Shown: positions 9,806-20,785 of the stretch, piece by piece | Layout of the letters: every line of letters starts with the position of its first letter | Position numbering within the stretch: position 1 is the stretch's first letter | Translations under genes and position numbers: made by a program | Assembly: GCF_005405345.1 (NCBI RefSeq) | Contig: NZ_BJDW01000024.1 | Location: 1-39,665 of the forward strand | Length of the DNA: 39,665 nt | From: Enterococcus viikkiensis | GTDB lineage: Bacteria; Bacillota; Bacilli; Lactobacillales; Enterococcaceae | Direction: 5' to 3' | Notes under the pieces: model-generated | The model's database searches: none | What the model saw: only the letters and a program-made list of their open reading frames with translations | Told to the model about the DNA's origin: nothing

Positions 9806-10243
9806 CTACTCTTTCGTAGTTTCGGACTTTACTACTTCGTCAGCAGGCGTATTGTCCTTGCTAGGCGTTTTCGCTGGATCTGGTAAAACAAAAATTAATT
9901 CACCATCTTTTGAATAATAGTAACGACTACGAGCGAGCTTCGCTACATAGTTATCATCTTTTAACAGCTTTACATCGTTCTTCAAGCCGGCTACCCGATG
10001 ATCCACCTTAGCGGATTCAGCAACAGTCTTGACCTTGATTTCAATTAACTCACTTAAATGACGCTGTTCGTTAAAGATTTGAACGCCCATGACGATAAAG
10101 ACAAAAGCAGCGACAGCAAACAAAGCAGCCAAACGACGACGCTTAAAGACGAGTTGACGATGTTGCTTTTGAAATTTGCGGTATTGCTCCTTCGCATACG
10201 GCGTATCCAATGAAGCGATTTTCTGCGTTTCATTTTCATTCAT
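9806..10243 (-). CDS. divIC: Septum formation initiator DivIC (FtsB-like)
   Basis: DivIC is a bitopic membrane protein of the divisome that works with DivIB and FtsL to activate septal peptidoglycan synthesis. The 145 residues show the expected plan: a basic cytoplasmic N-terminus (about 1-38, KEQYRKFQKQHRQLVFKRRR), one membrane helix (about 39-57, LAALFAVAAFVFIVMG), and an extracellular coiled coil (about 60-105) leading into YVAKLARSRYYYSKDGELIF, the conserved FtsB/DivIC signature. The Pro/Thr/Lys-rich tail is variable. GGAGCG precedes the ATG. It sits between rqcP and the S1 gene as in related genomes. Confidence 0.93.
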   Translation of the reverse strand: MNENETQKIASLDTPYAKEQYRKFQKQHRQLVFKRRRLAALFAVAAFVFIVMGVQIFNEQRHLSELIEIKVKTVAESAKVDHRVAGLKNDVKLLKDDNYVAKLARSRYYYSKDGELIFVLPDPAKTPSKDNTPADEVVKSETTKE

Positions 10244-10320
10244 TCCTACGCGCTCCTATCTATCATGAAATTCTTCACTATTATATCAATTCAAGATATA
10301 ATTGTCTATTTGAATTGTTC

Positions 10321-10599
10321 CTAATTCCCGTTATTATCGTTATTCCCTAAACGTGTTTCGCTAATTATCCGATACATTTTAGCTGCGTCTTCTTTTTTCG
10401 TCGACTCATGCAGTTCCTCTACCGCGACTTCCAAGACTTTATTCCCAAATTGAATACGTAATTGATCCCCAATTTTTATATCTGTTGAAGATTTTGCTAA
10501 TTTTCCATTCACTTGAATTCGACCTTTGTCTGCCACTTCTTTGGCCACCGCACGTCGTTTAATGATCCGTGAAATTTTTAAAAACTTATCTAACCGCAT
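10321..10599 (-). CDS. rqcP: RqcP, S4-domain ribosome quality-control factor
   Basis: The 92-residue protein is a single S4 RNA-binding domain ([40 protein letters not shown]) with a short acidic and Asn-rich tail. This is the YabO/RqcP (Hsp15-like) family, which with RqcH adds alanine tails to peptides stuck on split 50S subunits. The start is an ATG with GGGG upstream. It begins three bases after the flippase gene ends, so it is in the same transcript. Position between yabM and divIC is the conserved one, which supports the call over other S4 proteins. Confidence 0.9.
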   Translation of the reverse strand: MRLDKFLKISRIIKRRAVAKEVADKGRIQVNGKLAKSSTDIKIGDQLRIQFGNKVLEVAVEELHESTKKEDAAKMYRIISETRLGNNDNNGN

Positions 10600-10602
10600 C
10601 TT

Positions 10603-12204
10603 CTATCCCCTTTTCCATTTTAATCGTAAGAGTTTACTACCGAAGGGCAACATCAGCCATTCTCTGATAGTTAATAGCCGTAAACGCATGGCTAAAAACA
10701 AAAAGGCTGAACCGCCGAAGGCCACGCCTAAAACGGCCACCAGTAATGCCACGCTTCGTTTCGTGACTGCACCGAATAGTAAACTGACACCTCCATAATA
10801 ACACAGCATCACCATTACCATACCGCCTAAGCAAATAAATAAGTGGCGCATAAAATGACGTTCACTACTATACCCGCGAGTCAGACGATCACTGGCTAAA
10901 TGCAAGATGGATAAAGAGACCATTAAACCAAGTAATGTCGAAAGACTAGCACCGACCGTCCCAAATTGTTTCGTCAAGCCACCCGTAGTTACTAGCTTGA
11001 CTAACAACCCCACTCCGGCTGCTTGCAGTGACGAACGATACTGATTCTGACTTTGAGCGATACTTTGATAGGCTTGTACCATTGCCGCCAAAAAAATTGC
11101 GAAGACGAAGAGTACTAATGTCGCGTTTCCTTGGTAGTCTTTAAACAGCGCGTAATTCACGTAAGGCAGCAGCAATGCCAAGCCAACGGAGGCCGCAGCT
11201 GCAATCCCGCAAGTCAAACGCAAAAAAGTCTGGCTCGTTTTACTAAATTGCGAGTGGTCTTGATTCACTAAATGGCGCGTCAATAGCGGTAAAAAACTGG
11301 CACTCAAAGCCAATGCCACCACTAGGCCTAATTGGACCAACGGCTGCCCGCGATCATAGACCCCTTTGGCTAACTTCGCCCCATGTTCACTCAAGCCAAA
11401 ATCAACCAGCGCCTTTTTCACGGTAAAGGAATCAATCAGCTGAAATAAAATCAGCAAACCGCTGTATATAGTCATTAGGCCGCCTTCCAATAAAAGACGT
11501 TTTCCTAGCTGCCAACTCTCCTTTTTTAATCGTGGAAGCTTCTTTGCAAATGTCGTTCCTAAAACCTTGCGACGATACGACCAGAGAACAAAAACGGCGG
11601 CCACGCCTCCAACTAAAGCCCCAGACATCGCGATCGTCCCGGTATAATAAACATCCATGTCAAAATGCTTATAGGACCAGGCCGCTAAAAGAATCACTCC
11701 TACACGAATCAACTGTTCGACGACTTGAGAAACGGCGGTTGGAACCATTAACAGCTTGCCTTGAAATTCGCCTCTCGTAATCGAAAGAAAGGGCATGATG
11801 AGAAAGGTGAACGAAACAACTTGAATCAGCGGCGCTAGTTTCCCATCACCCATCCAATGAGCAAAGGGCTGTGCCGAGAAAAAGCATAATGCCCACAAAA
11901 CCAAGCCAAATCCGCTGATCAATGGGAATAAATCATTCAACGCCTCTCGCTGTTGACGCGGTTCTTTTTGCTCTGCCACATATTTCGAAATGAACTGAGG
12001 CAGGCCGGACAAAGCCAACGTCATCGCAATCCCATAAATCGGGTAGACTTGCTGATAAACATAAAAGCCTTCATCTCCCGCCAAGTTTTGATAAGGTACG
12101 CGATAGATGGCACTTAACAGCTTCGCGACAAAGGAAGCCACCGTCAAAACAAAGGCCCCCTGCATCATGACTTTCATTTCTTTGTTTGCCAAGGCCTTCA
12201 CCAC
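10603..12204 (-). CDS. MOP-superfamily flippase, SpoVB/MurJ-like (YabM family)
   Basis: This polytopic membrane protein of 533 residues has about 14 hydrophobic helices, the plan of polysaccharide and lipid II flippases. The N-terminus (KVMMQGAFVLTVASFVAKLLSAIYRVPYQNLAG) and FPLISG, SFLPLL and NQYRSSLQAAGVG are typical of the SpoVB/YabM/MurJ group. The probable role is moving undecaprenyl-linked wall precursors across the membrane. The exact substrate cannot be read from sequence. The start is a GTG directly abutting the mfd stop. A second GTG follows at once and an ATG lies 9 codons in, so the start is uncertain. It is translated with mfd and rqcP in one unit. Confidence 0.85.
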   Translation of the reverse strand: MVKALANKEMKVMMQGAFVLTVASFVAKLLSAIYRVPYQNLAGDEGFYVYQQVYPIYGIAMTLALSGLPQFISKYVAEQKEPRQQREALNDLFPLISGFGLVLWALCFFSAQPFAHWMGDGKLAPLIQVVSFTFLIMPFLSITRGEFQGKLLMVPTAVSQVVEQLIRVGVILLAAWSYKHFDMDVYYTGTIAMSGALVGGVAAVFVLWSYRRKVLGTTFAKKLPRLKKESWQLGKRLLLEGGLMTIYSGLLILFQLIDSFTVKKALVDFGLSEHGAKLAKGVYDRGQPLVQLGLVVALALSASFLPLLTRHLVNQDHSQFSKTSQTFLRLTCGIAAAASVGLALLLPYVNYALFKDYQGNATLVLFVFAIFLAAMVQAYQSIAQSQNQYRSSLQAAGVGLLVKLVTTGGLTKQFGTVGASLSTLLGLMVSLSILHLASDRLTRGYSSERHFMRHLFICLGGMVMVMLCYYGGVSLLFGAVTKRSVALLVAVLGVAFGGSAFLFLAMRLRLLTIREWLMLPFGSKLLRLKWKRG

Positions 12205-15200
12205 CTACTCTTTATACTTTTGTTCCCGCAAAGCTTTGACAAACAAACTAATTTCTCGCAGCCAAACAGCCTCATCCATTTTTTTGTCGATCATCAACTT
12301 GATGACCATTTTATCTTTTTCCACGCCTAACGTTGCTTTCATCTTAGTTGCACTCAAGGCTTCAAACAACTGCTTGACTTGATAGGCCTTGGTACCCACT
12401 TTACTTAACGTCACAATGATATGTTGTTGCCGTTTTTGGATGCTTTCGACTAAGGCACGATCGCCATCCATTTTAATCTGACCCACGTTTAATAAATTCG
12501 CCACTTCGTCTGGATAATCACCAAAACGATCCACCAGATCAGACTCGACTTCATCCAACATCTCCGTGCTTTCCAATTCGCGAATGCGTTTATAAATCTC
12601 GATCTTTTGCCGTTCGTCTTCGATGTACGTTCCCGGAATATAGGCGTCGATTCCCAAATTGATTTCCACCGAAGTCCGTTCGATCTGAGTGTTCTTCCCT
12701 TGTTTGCGATCTACCGCTTCAGAGAGCATTTGTGAATACATATCAAATCCTACTGCATCAATAAAGCCGTGTTGTTGGGCTCCTAATAAATTCCCCGCAC
12801 CACGAATCGACAAATCTCGCATCGCAATCTTAAAACCAGAGCCAAGCTCAGTAAAGTCCTTAATTGCCTGCAATCGTTTTTCACTGACTTCGTTTAAAAT
12901 CTTTTGCGGCTCATACATGAAATAAGCATAAGCGATTCGATTGCTACGACCTACCCGTCCTCTTAATTGATACAAGGTTGATAATCCCATATAATCGGCA
13001 TTTTCTACAAACAAAGTATTCACATTCGGAATATCAACGCCTGTTTCGATGATCGTAGTCGTGACTAAAATGTCATACTGACCGTCGATGAAATCCATCA
13101 AGGTATTTTCCAATTGTACTTCCGTCATCTGGCCATGAGCAAAACCAATTTTGGCATCAGGGACCAGCATTTGCAATTCTTCAACTTTTCGTTCAATCGT
13201 CTCTACGCGGTTATAGAGATAAAATGCTTGTCCGCCACGAGCCAATTCTCGCTCGATCGCTTCTCTGATCGCCCCAGGATTGGTTTCCATCACATAGGTT
13301 TGGATCGGGTAACGGTTTTCCGGTGGTGTCTCGATGACTGACAAATCCCGTACACCTAACATCGACATATGCAATGTCCGGGGAATGGGTGTTGCCGTCA
13401 AAGTCAGGACATCGACTTGTGAGCGTAATTGTTTCAATCGTTCCTTGTGTTTTACCCCAAAACGCTGCTCTTCGTCAATCACTAATAGGCCAAGATCAGA
13501 AAATTTTAAATCTTGTGACAGCAGGCGATGGGTCCCCACTACGATATCGACTTGACCGGTCCGCAGTTGTTCAATGGTTTCATTTTGCTGCTTCTTCGTC
13601 CGGAAACGGCTCAACATCGCCACATTGACGGGAAAATTTTCAAAACGTTCCGTCATCGTGTCGAAATGCTGCTGAGCCAAGATTGTCGTTGGCACTAAAA
13701 AGGCCACTTGTTTGTTTTCTTTAATCGCTTTAAAGGCCGCACGTAAAGCGACCTCGGTCTTCCCGAAGCCCACATCCCCGACTAACAAACGATCCATCGG
13801 CTGATTTTTTTCCATATCGTGCTTGATCTCCGCGGTACTCCGCAGCTGATCGTCCGTCTCGCTATAAGGAAAGGCATCTTCAAATTCTTTTTGGTATTCA
13901 TCATCAGGGCCAAACGCATAGCCTCGTTCGGCTTCTCGCTTGGCATAAAGTTCAATCAAGTCATCCGCGATGTCTTCGATTCTTTTTGAGACCTTGCTCT
14001 TCGTCTTAGTCCATTCGCTACCACCTAATTTATTGATCTTCGGCGGCTTCGCTTCGGAAGAAACGTATTTTTGAATCAGGTTCAGTTGGGTAACCGGAAT
14101 AAACAGCTTGTCATCTTTTTGGTATAAAATCGACATGTAATCTTGATGGACGCCATCGATCTCGATTGTTTCCATCCCGACATATTTCCCGATCCCATGA
14201 TTGGCATGGACGACATAATCCCCAGTCTTCAACTCATTGTAGCTTTTTAGCCGCTCTGCATTCGAGATTGTTTGACGCCGGGCTCGCTTTTTCGTGACCT
14301 TTTGGAAAATCTCCCGTTCCGTCACCACCACTAGCTTATCTTGTGGCAATTCAAAGCCTGAGGTTAAATTTCCAGTCATGATTTGAGCTTGACCAATCAA
14401 CAACTTTTCTGGCGTCGTTTGAATCGCTTGAATGCCCACATCATGAAATTCTTGGGTTAATTTTGCTTGCCGCTCTTGGTCTGAAACAAGAAATAGAATG
14501 GTTTGACCTTGTTTTTGCCAGCGATCAACTTCCGTTTTTAGCAACGGCATTTGACCGAAAAACTGCTGCATCGAACGATATTGAAAATTGTGAATCGCTT
14601 CAAAGCGTAGATTGCCCATTCCTTTTTGGAATAATGAAAAGAAGCTAGTTGTTAACTTGGTATTTTTAATCAACTCATGAAGATTCAACCCAAAAGTTTG
14701 TTCCGAAAAGACCCGCATTTCTTCAATTTTTTGTGTATGCCATTCCGCTTCTTCTCGTTCCATTTCTCGATACGTTTCCATCATTCGTGGATAGTCATCC
14801 ACAAACAGTAATGCCTCTTGATCCAAATAATCCAATAATGAAACTTTTTCTTCATATAAAAGATCGGTATAATATTTCGCATCCTCAGTAGGAATACCAT
14901 CTTCCCATGAAGCGATCAACTGACCAAAATAATCATTCAAAAAGTTGTAGTCTTCTTTTTCTTTCGTCACCGCTAACCGATTTTGCAGCAGCTGATTCAC
15001 TTTAGCCGCACCTTGGGTCAAATCTTCGGCAGAAAAAACCAGATCCGTCGTCGGTGTGATCCAGACTTCCTCTAAGTTTTCCACCGACCGCTGCGTATCC
15101 GCTTCGAAGTACCGCAGCGAATCGACCTCCACGTCAAACAGCTCGATTCGAATTGGATATTCAGTCGTTAACGGATAGACATCCACGATACTGCCTCGCA

Positions 15201-15717
15201 TACTGAATTCACCCGGTTTACCCACCATGGTTTGTCGCTCGTAGCCCATTAAGACCAAGCGCTGCGCAAGATGCTCCAGATCAATTTCACTGCCAACTTG
15301 CCAGTGGAGCTGATTGGCCTGCCATGTTTTAGGTGCCGGTAAATATTTTCGTAGTGCTGCGGCTGGCACGACAAAAATCCCTTGCTCTCCTTGTGATAGC
15401 GCCCGCAAGGTAGAAACCCGTTCAGAACGCGCCTCTGGAGAAGCAAAGGCCATTTCAGCTGACAGTACTTCGTCCACCGGAAATAAGTGGACATCTTCGG
15501 TAATCTGTCTCAATTCTTCTGCTAGCTGATTACTATAGTAGAGATTCGGTACCACCACGACTGTTTGCTCATTGCTTTGCTTTTGAGCTGCCGCCATGAT
15601 TAAGGCCTTAGCCGAACCCGAAAGCCCAATCAATAATTGACGCTTGGCTTTTTTCTTTAGATATGCTTGCCATTCTTTTACTAATGGCATCTGATTGATA
15701 AATTCGATCACGTTCAC
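12205..15717 (-). CDS. mfd: Transcription-repair coupling factor Mfd
   Basis: Mfd is a large DNA translocase that removes RNA polymerase stalled at lesions and recruits UvrA. The 1170 residues are full length. An N-terminal UvrB-like region comes first ([34 protein letters not shown]), then the RNA polymerase-interacting CarD-like domain ([19 protein letters not shown]). The SF2 translocase follows with Walker [13 protein letters not shown], the DEEQ box ([16 protein letters not shown]), TATPIPRTL, and the TRG/RecG-like [19 protein letters not shown]-terminal UvrA-binding D7 domain ends the protein. The start is GTG, with AAGGAG 7 bases upstream. It lies 38 bases downstream of pth, as in most Firmicutes. 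Confidence 0.97.
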   Translation of the reverse strand: MNVIEFINQMPLVKEWQAYLKKKAKRQLLIGLSGSAKALIMAAAQKQSNEQTVVVVPNLYYSNQLAEELRQITEDVHLFPVDEVLSAEMAFASPEARSERVSTLRALSQGEQGIFVVPAAALRKYLPAPKTWQANQLHWQVGSEIDLEHLAQRLVLMGYERQTMVGKPGEFSMRGSIVDVYPLTTEYPIRIELFDVEVDSLRYFEADTQRSVENLEEVWITPTTDLVFSAEDLTQGAAKVNQLLQNRLAVTKEKEDYNFLNDYFGQLIASWEDGIPTEDAKYYTDLLYEEKVSLLDYLDQEALLFVDDYPRMMETYREMEREEAEWHTQKIEEMRVFSEQTFGLNLHELIKNTKLTTSFFSLFQKGMGNLRFEAIHNFQYRSMQQFFGQMPLLKTEVDRWQKQGQTILFLVSDQERQAKLTQEFHDVGIQAIQTTPEKLLIGQAQIMTGNLTSGFELPQDKLVVVTEREIFQKVTKKRARRQTISNAERLKSYNELKTGDYVVHANHGIGKYVGMETIEIDGVHQDYMSILYQKDDKLFIPVTQLNLIQKYVSSEAKPPKINKLGGSEWTKTKSKVSKRIEDIADDLIELYAKREAERGYAFGPDDEYQKEFEDAFPYSETDDQLRSTAEIKHDMEKNQPMDRLLVGDVGFGKTEVALRAAFKAIKENKQVAFLVPTTILAQQHFDTMTERFENFPVNVAMLSRFRTKKQQNETIEQLRTGQVDIVVGTHRLLSQDLKFSDLGLLVIDEEQRFGVKHKERLKQLRSQVDVLTLTATPIPRTLHMSMLGVRDLSVIETPPENRYPIQTYVMETNPGAIREAIERELARGGQAFYLYNRVETIERKVEELQMLVPDAKIGFAHGQMTEVQLENTLMDFIDGQYDILVTTTIIETGVDIPNVNTLFVENADYMGLSTLYQLRGRVGRSNRIAYAYFMYEPQKILNEVSEKRLQAIKDFTELGSGFKIAMRDLSIRGAGNLLGAQQHGFIDAVGFDMYSQMLSEAVDRKQGKNTQIERTSVEINLGIDAYIPGTYIEDERQKIEIYKRIRELESTEMLDEVESDLVDRFGDYPDEVANLLNVGQIKMDGDRALVESIQKRQQHIIVTLSKVGTKAYQVKQLFEALSATKMKATLGVEKDKMVIKLMIDKKMDEAVWLREISLFVKALREQKYKE

Positions 15718-15755
15718 TGTTTCTGCTCCTTATTTCTGCTGACGGTTTTAAACGC

Positions 15756-16313
15756 CTAATTAAATTGATTCATCGTTTGTGAAAAATCCTTACGAGCAAT
15801 AAAATACTCGACCGCTTCACTAGCCTTCGCGACACTGTTGGCGATCGTTGCCGCTTCTTCTTTACTAAACGTACTTAACACATGGTTTACCACAGTCTTT
15901 CCTTGTGGCCGCCCAATCCCGATCTTGATCCGATTAAATTCTTGGGTGCCTAAATGGGAAATAATACTTTTCAATCCATTGTGACCCCCGGCGCTACCTC
16001 TTTGCCGTAAGCGTAATTTTCCTAATTCCATGTCCAAGTCATCCGCGATGACCACTAACTCGTCCAGTTCAATCCCGAAATAAGTCATTAACGGTCCAAC
16101 GGCTCGACCCGATTCATTCATGAACGTCATTGGCTTTACTAATAATATTTTTTCACCCTCCACAAAAAAATCAGCCACTTCCGCCTCAAAAGGATTTTTT
16201 TTGAAGACTGCTTGATTTTCTGCTGCTAAACGATCCACTGCCATAAAACCGACATTGTGCTTCGTATTTTCATATTTTTTTCCGGGATTGCCCAGACCTA
16301 CGATCATTTTCAC
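15756..16313 (-). CDS. pth: Peptidyl-tRNA hydrolase
   Basis: Pth recycles tRNA from peptidyl-tRNAs that drop off the ribosome and is essential. The 185-residue protein has the family signature GLGNPGKKYENTKHNVGFMA with Asn9 and catalytic His19, KPMTFMNESGRAV, VIADDLDMELGKLRLRQRGS and GGHNGLKSI. The first start is GTG (MKMIVGLGNPG). An ATG two codons in is equally possible, and Shine-Dalgarno evidence (GAGG about 9 bases from the GTG) slightly favours GTG. It is the first gene of the pth-mfd-yabM-rqcP-divIC-S1 unit, transcribed away from ldh, with a promoter at about 16448 and a hairpin in the leader. Confidence 0.96.
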   Translation of the reverse strand: MKMIVGLGNPGKKYENTKHNVGFMAVDRLAAENQAVFKKNPFEAEVADFFVEGEKILLVKPMTFMNESGRAVGPLMTYFGIELDELVVIADDLDMELGKLRLRQRGSAGGHNGLKSIISHLGTQEFNRIKIGIGRPQGKTVVNHVLSTFSKEEAATIANSVAKASEAVEYFIARKDFSQTMNQFN

Positions 16314-16401
16314 TTTATTCCGCCTCGTTCTTAACTAATTTAGCTTTTTACAGCTCTCCCACTAATCCTATTAAACCAGAAATTGAAAAAGCATGACAAA
16401 A

Positions 16402-16439
16402 GGCTGGATAGTCACCTGACTACCCAGTCGAATTTTTTT
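16402..16439. other. Promoter-proximal hairpin upstream of pth, terminator-shaped
   Basis: CTGG-A-TAGTCA pairs with TGACTA-C-CCAG (about 16404-16426) around a 2-base loop. On the plus strand it is followed by AATTTTTTT, an intrinsic terminator shape. On the minus strand it is followed by CCTTTTGT. It lies about 10 bases into the predicted pth transcript. It may attenuate pth-mfd, stop antisense reads coming through pth, or both. Confidence 0.55.
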
Positions 16440-16447
16440 CTTTATCC

Positions 16448-16456
16448 AGTATAACA
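16448..16456 (-). promoter_or_regulatory. Candidate promoter of the pth-mfd unit (extended -10)
   Basis: On the minus strand, TGTTATACT is an extended -10 (TGn plus TATACT, hexamer 16453-16448). No good -35 is seen at the right distance. It lies about 140 bases upstream of pth, beyond the hairpin. Confidence 0.45.
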
Positions 16457-16615
16457 CAAACTAGACTGTAGTGACCGTTTTCAACACTTTCACTTGTTTT
16501 CAAAATACTGTTATTTTTGTAAAAACTTAATCATACCAGCTCCTTGACCCATCAATACATGAAACGCTTACTCTGCAAACAGCTGGAAAAACTGTATTAT
16601 TAATGAGTAAGTTAC

Positions 16616-16645
16616 GTGACAAGTTTCATTAATTAATGTTATGAT
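16616..16645 (+). promoter_or_regulatory. Candidate ldh promoter
   Basis: -35 GTGACA (16616-16621), an 18-base spacer and -10 TATGAT (16640-16645), 38 bases before the ldh ATG. The -10 is strong and the -35 matches four or five of six. Nothing else was found in the rest of 16457-16615. Confidence 0.6.
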
Positions 16646-16653
16646 TTCACTGA

Positions 16654-17664
<1,011 letters not shown>

Positions 17665-17680
17665 AAAGTATCTAATATTC

Positions 17681-17717
17681 AACCACAAAGAATATTTTTA
17701 TTCTTTGTGGTTTTTTT
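17681..17717 (+). terminator. Terminator after ldh
   Basis: Thirteen-bp stem AACCACAAAGAAT/ATTCTTTGTGGTT (17681-17693 and 17700-17712), with seven Ts on the plus strand. Confidence 0.9.
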
Positions 17718-17878
17718 AATATTTGCTAACGTTTCAAAACATATCACTCGTATTTAACCTATTCTGTGGTATATTTATATTCGGTATATCATTTAAAAAA
17801 ATCGACTATTTTGATAGATGAAGTGCATCGATAGTTAATGAAAACCAAATAAAGAAAAAGCAATGAGGAGTTATTTCT

Positions 17879-19285
17879 ATGACAAGAAATGAAAAAAGAA
17901 ATTCTCGCAGCCGTACGAGGGTCGGTGTTATTGTTCTCTTAGGTTTATTGGTAGTTTTAGTTGGCGGATACGCAGTTCGCAGTACATATTATGCTCAGAG
18001 GTTTCTTCCTAAGACTGTTGTTAACGGCGTAAAGATCGATAACTTAACGGTAGATGAAGCTAATAAAAAAATTACCCATGAGCTATCAGAATCTCCATTT
18101 ATTATCAAAGTTGATAATAAAAACTGGAAAGAAATCCAACGAAAAGATTTAGGCTGGCAAAATAATTATCAAACCGGTCTGACAGAAATGCAGAAAAAAC
18201 AAAATCCTTTCAGCTGGGGAATGCAACTTGTCTCGGCTGCCGATACAGAAGATGTGGACGGCAACACATTGGATGAAAACAAATTAAACGCTGTTGGCGA
18301 AGCGGTTCGTGGAGAAATCACTCAGATGAACACGACTCGAACTGCGACAGAAAATGCAACAGTTACCCATACAAATGAAGGCTTTGAGATCGTTCCCGAA
18401 AAACAAGGAACGACGATCGACGTTGATGCAGCGGTAGCAGCCTTCAAAGAAGCAGCTAAAACCGGCAAGCAAACTATTAATTTTACAGATTACTTGAGCA
18501 AACCAACCATCACTAAAAATGATGAGAGTCTGAAAAAGACGATGGATAAAATGAATGCCATTGCCAAGATCAAAGCAAATTACAGCATCAATGGGCAAAA
18601 CTTCCAAATCCCGACAGCCGACATCAACGATTGGTTGATCGACGACAACGGAACCTTGTCTTTAGACCAAGCAAAAGTGACTACTTATGTCGCTAGCTTA
18701 GGTGAAAAATACAATACAAAAACAAATTCAACTGAGTTCAACAGCACTCGCCGCGGAAAAGTTTCTGTTCCAGCTGGCACCTACAGTTGGACGATCAACA
18801 CACCAGAAGAAGTGACTGCTTTAACGAACCAAATTTTAGAAGGCAAAGACTTCACCCGTTCACCAATCGTTACTGGTGCGACAACTGCGGACAAACCGCT
18901 AGTAGATAAGACTTATATTGAAGTTGATTTGCAAAACCAACATATGTGGTACTACAAAGACGGCAAAGTGGCTTTAGAAACAGATATCGTCAGTGGAAAA
19001 CCAACATCACCTACCCCACCGGGCGTTGATTATGTATGGTCAAAAGAAAAAAATAAGACTTTAAAAGGGAAAAACGATGACGGTACCGATTATGCGAGTC
19101 CCGTAAATTTCTGGATGCCAATTGATTGGACCGGCGTTGGACTTCACGACTCTGATTGGCAGCCAGCGTATGGCGGCGAGCTATGGAAGACCCGTGGTTC
19201 TCACGGTTGTGTAAATACTCCGCCAGATGTCATGGCAAAACTCTTTGACATGGTTGAGGTCGGTACGCCAGTACTCGTCTTTTAA
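17879..19285 (+). CDS. L,D-transpeptidase (YkuD), Ldt(fm)-like
   Basis: This peptidoglycan cross-linking enzyme forms 3-3 bonds. In E. faecium, Ldt(fm) can bypass D,D-transpeptidases and give beta-lactam resistance when tetrapeptide donors accumulate. The protein is 468 residues, almost the length of Ldt(fm). There is a basic cytoplasmic tail (RNEKRNSRSRTR), a membrane anchor at about 15-33, then domains resembling PG_binding_4 (VNGVKIDNLTVDEANKKI), and a C-terminal YkuD domain with the motif SHGCVNTP, catalytic Cys444, His442, and an upstream His in GLHDSDW. GAGGAG precedes the ATG. It is monocistronic between two terminators. A possible promoter (TTGATA, 17 bases, GTTAAT) lies at about 17809-17837. 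Confidence 0.92.
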   Translation: MTRNEKRNSRSRTRVGVIVLLGLLVVLVGGYAVRSTYYAQRFLPKTVVNGVKIDNLTVDEANKKITHELSESPFIIKVDNKNWKEIQRKDLGWQNNYQTGLTEMQKKQNPFSWGMQLVSAADTEDVDGNTLDENKLNAVGEAVRGEITQMNTTRTATENATVTHTNEGFEIVPEKQGTTIDVDAAVAAFKEAAKTGKQTINFTDYLSKPTITKNDESLKKTMDKMNAIAKIKANYSINGQNFQIPTADINDWLIDDNGTLSLDQAKVTTYVASLGEKYNTKTNSTEFNSTRRGKVSVPAGTYSWTINTPEEVTALTNQILEGKDFTRSPIVTGATTADKPLVDKTYIEVDLQNQHMWYYKDGKVALETDIVSGKPTSPTPPGVDYVWSKEKNKTLKGKNDDGTDYASPVNFWMPIDWTGVGLHDSDWQPAYGGELWKTRGSHGCVNTPPDVMAKLFDMVEVGTPVLVF

Positions 19286-19293
19286 TAAAAATA

Positions 19294-19327
19294 AAAACCA
19301 GCGAAATTAATTCGCTGGTTTTTTTGT
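19294..19327. terminator. Bidirectional terminator between ldt and yebC
   Basis: Ten-bp stem AACCAGCGAA/TTCGCTGGTT (about 19296-19305 and 19311-19320). Seven Ts follow on the plus strand, and a T-rich tail follows on the minus strand. It therefore serves both convergent genes. Confidence 0.85.
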
Positions 19328-19365
19328 CTCTTATATTGTAATAAAGCTTCGAATACTTCCCTATA

Positions 19366-20088
19366 CTATTCAGCCGACGTATAAACTTCCGATACATCAT
19401 CATCATCTTCCAACTTTTCAACTAAACGATCGAGTTTTTCTTGCTGATCCGCTTCTAATTGTACAGTCGTCTGAGGAACCATCGTTAACTCCGCTTGAGC
19501 TAAGGCAAAGCCGGCCGCCTCTAATTGATCTCGAACGCTCTCGAAATCTTCTGGAGCCGTATAGATCTCAAATACTTCCGGCAAAATCTCCATATCTTCT
19601 GCGCCTGCTTCTAGCACATCTTCAAACATCGTATCCTCATCCACCGTTAAACCTTCTCGTTCGATCGCGATATAACCTTTGCGATCAAACATATAATTAA
19701 CTGTTCCCGTCTCACCGAGGCTGCCGCCATTGCGAGTGAACGCCACACGGACATTGGTCGCGGTTCGATTCCGATTATCGGTTAACGTATGGACCAAAAT
19801 CGCTACACCTCCTGGACCATAGCCTTCATAAGTAATTTCATCATAATGTTCACCCTCACCTGCAGAGGTGGCCTTTTTGATCGCGCGATCGACATTGTCA
19901 TTGGGCATATTAGCAGATTTCGCTTTGTCTACCATCAAGCGTAAAGCTGGATTGGTACTCGGGTCAGGACCGCCCGCCTTAGCGGCCATATAAATCTCAC
20001 GAGAGATCTTTTGAAAGATCTTTCCTCTTTTTGCATCTTGAGCATTTTTTCGTCCTTGAATGTTGTTCCATTTACTGTGTCCTGACAT
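19366..20088 (-). CDS. yebC: YebC/PmpR family transcription or translation regulator
   Basis: The protein is 240 residues, the family norm, with the signature start [20 protein letters not shown] and then [31 protein letters not shown] and [12 protein letters not shown]. YebC proteins were described as DNA-binding regulators. Recent work on family members points to easing ribosome stalls at proline stretches. Which applies here is not visible. I chose the ATG at 20088 because GGAGG lies 8 bases upstream. The longer frame (five more residues) begins inside the ribosome-binding site. It is monocistronic, with a good promoter. Confidence 0.95.
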   Translation of the reverse strand: MSGHSKWNNIQGRKNAQDAKRGKIFQKISREIYMAAKAGGPDPSTNPALRLMVDKAKSANMPNDNVDRAIKKATSAGEGEHYDEITYEGYGPGGVAILVHTLTDNRNRTATNVRVAFTRNGGSLGETGTVNYMFDRKGYIAIEREGLTVDEDTMFEDVLEAGAEDMEILPEVFEIYTAPEDFESVRDQLEAAGFALAQAELTMVPQTTVQLEADQQEKLDRLVEKLEDDDDVSEVYTSAE

Positions 20089-20120
20089 GCTACATACCTC
20101 CATTTAGTTATTCCTTACCC

Positions 20121-20149
20121 ATTGTCCGCCTGAAAACTATTTTCGTCAA
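20121..20149 (-). promoter_or_regulatory. Promoter of yebC
   Basis: On the minus strand, -35 TTGACG (20149-20144), a 17-base spacer and -10 GACAAT (20126-20121), 32 bases before the ATG. Confidence 0.65.
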
Positions 20150-20160
20150 GAAAAAACAAA

Positions 20161-20664
20161 TCAGCGTTTTCGTCGCAACATATGAATAAACATAATCAAA
20201 AGGCACGCCGTTAAAGCACCGCTAGAATCCAACATTACATCCTGAAATAAGGGGGTGCGTCCACCGGTTAACATCTGATGAAATTCATCGGTTGCCGCAT
20301 AGCCAGTTGCTGCTAGCCAAGCAAAAACTAGTCCTAAGACCAGTGATTTTTGTTTTAATTTCGGTAATAATCCCAAATATAGACTTCCACCTAAAATAAA
20401 ATAAGTGGTAAAATGCGCTGCCTTACGAATAAAAAATTCGACAAACTTGACGTACCCTTTCGCTGCAATACTTACTTCACTACCTGCATAATTAAAGGAA
20501 ATACTACTGAAGAATTGCTTTAATGGTTCATTGGCTAAATATTTTTGAATCACTGACACTTGACTTTGTTGCTGATACGTCATAGATGAACTGATAAATA
20601 AAACCACCATCATTAAACCGGCAATCCCTAAATAGACGTTTCCATTCTTTAATTGCTTTTGCAT
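20161..20664 (-). CDS. VanZ family membrane protein
   Basis: This 167-residue integral membrane protein has four hydrophobic segments: about 11-27, a pair between 70 and 120 after the KFVEFFIRKAAHFTTYF motif, and a last one near 147-162. The family motif DEFHQMLTGGRTPLFQDVMLDSSGA is intact. VanZ proteins are linked to low-level teicoplanin and lipoglycopeptide tolerance, and the biochemical activity is not settled. No van resistance genes are present, so this is a chromosomal housekeeping-type homologue. GGAGGAA precedes the ATG. It sits between sagA and yebC on the same strand, with a terminator upstream. Confidence 0.9.
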   Translation of the reverse strand: MQKQLKNGNVYLGIAGLMMVVLFISSSMTYQQQSQVSVIQKYLANEPLKQFFSSISFNYAGSEVSIAAKGYVKFVEFFIRKAAHFTTYFILGGSLYLGLLPKLKQKSLVLGLVFAWLAATGYAATDEFHQMLTGGRTPLFQDVMLDSSGALTACLLIMFIHMLRRKR

Positions 20665-20785
20665 CTTTGTTCCTCCATGCTACTTACGCTAAACATTATT
20701 TTTCTACCAACTACTACTGATCATTTTTTTCTAACGACACAAGTTAACCATCCAGTACAACTAAAACGTGGAATAATTTAATCCA

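Noticed and set aside
16558-16572. CcpA cre-like word near ldh (ATGAAACGCTTACT)
   Set aside because: It is one base short of the cre spacing (the central AAnCG is missing a base), so it does not fit the consensus.
16584-16640. Rex operator for ldh
   Set aside because: No TTGTGA-n-TCACAA type dyad was found near the promoter. The CATTAATTAATG palindrome is A/T rich and not Rex-like.
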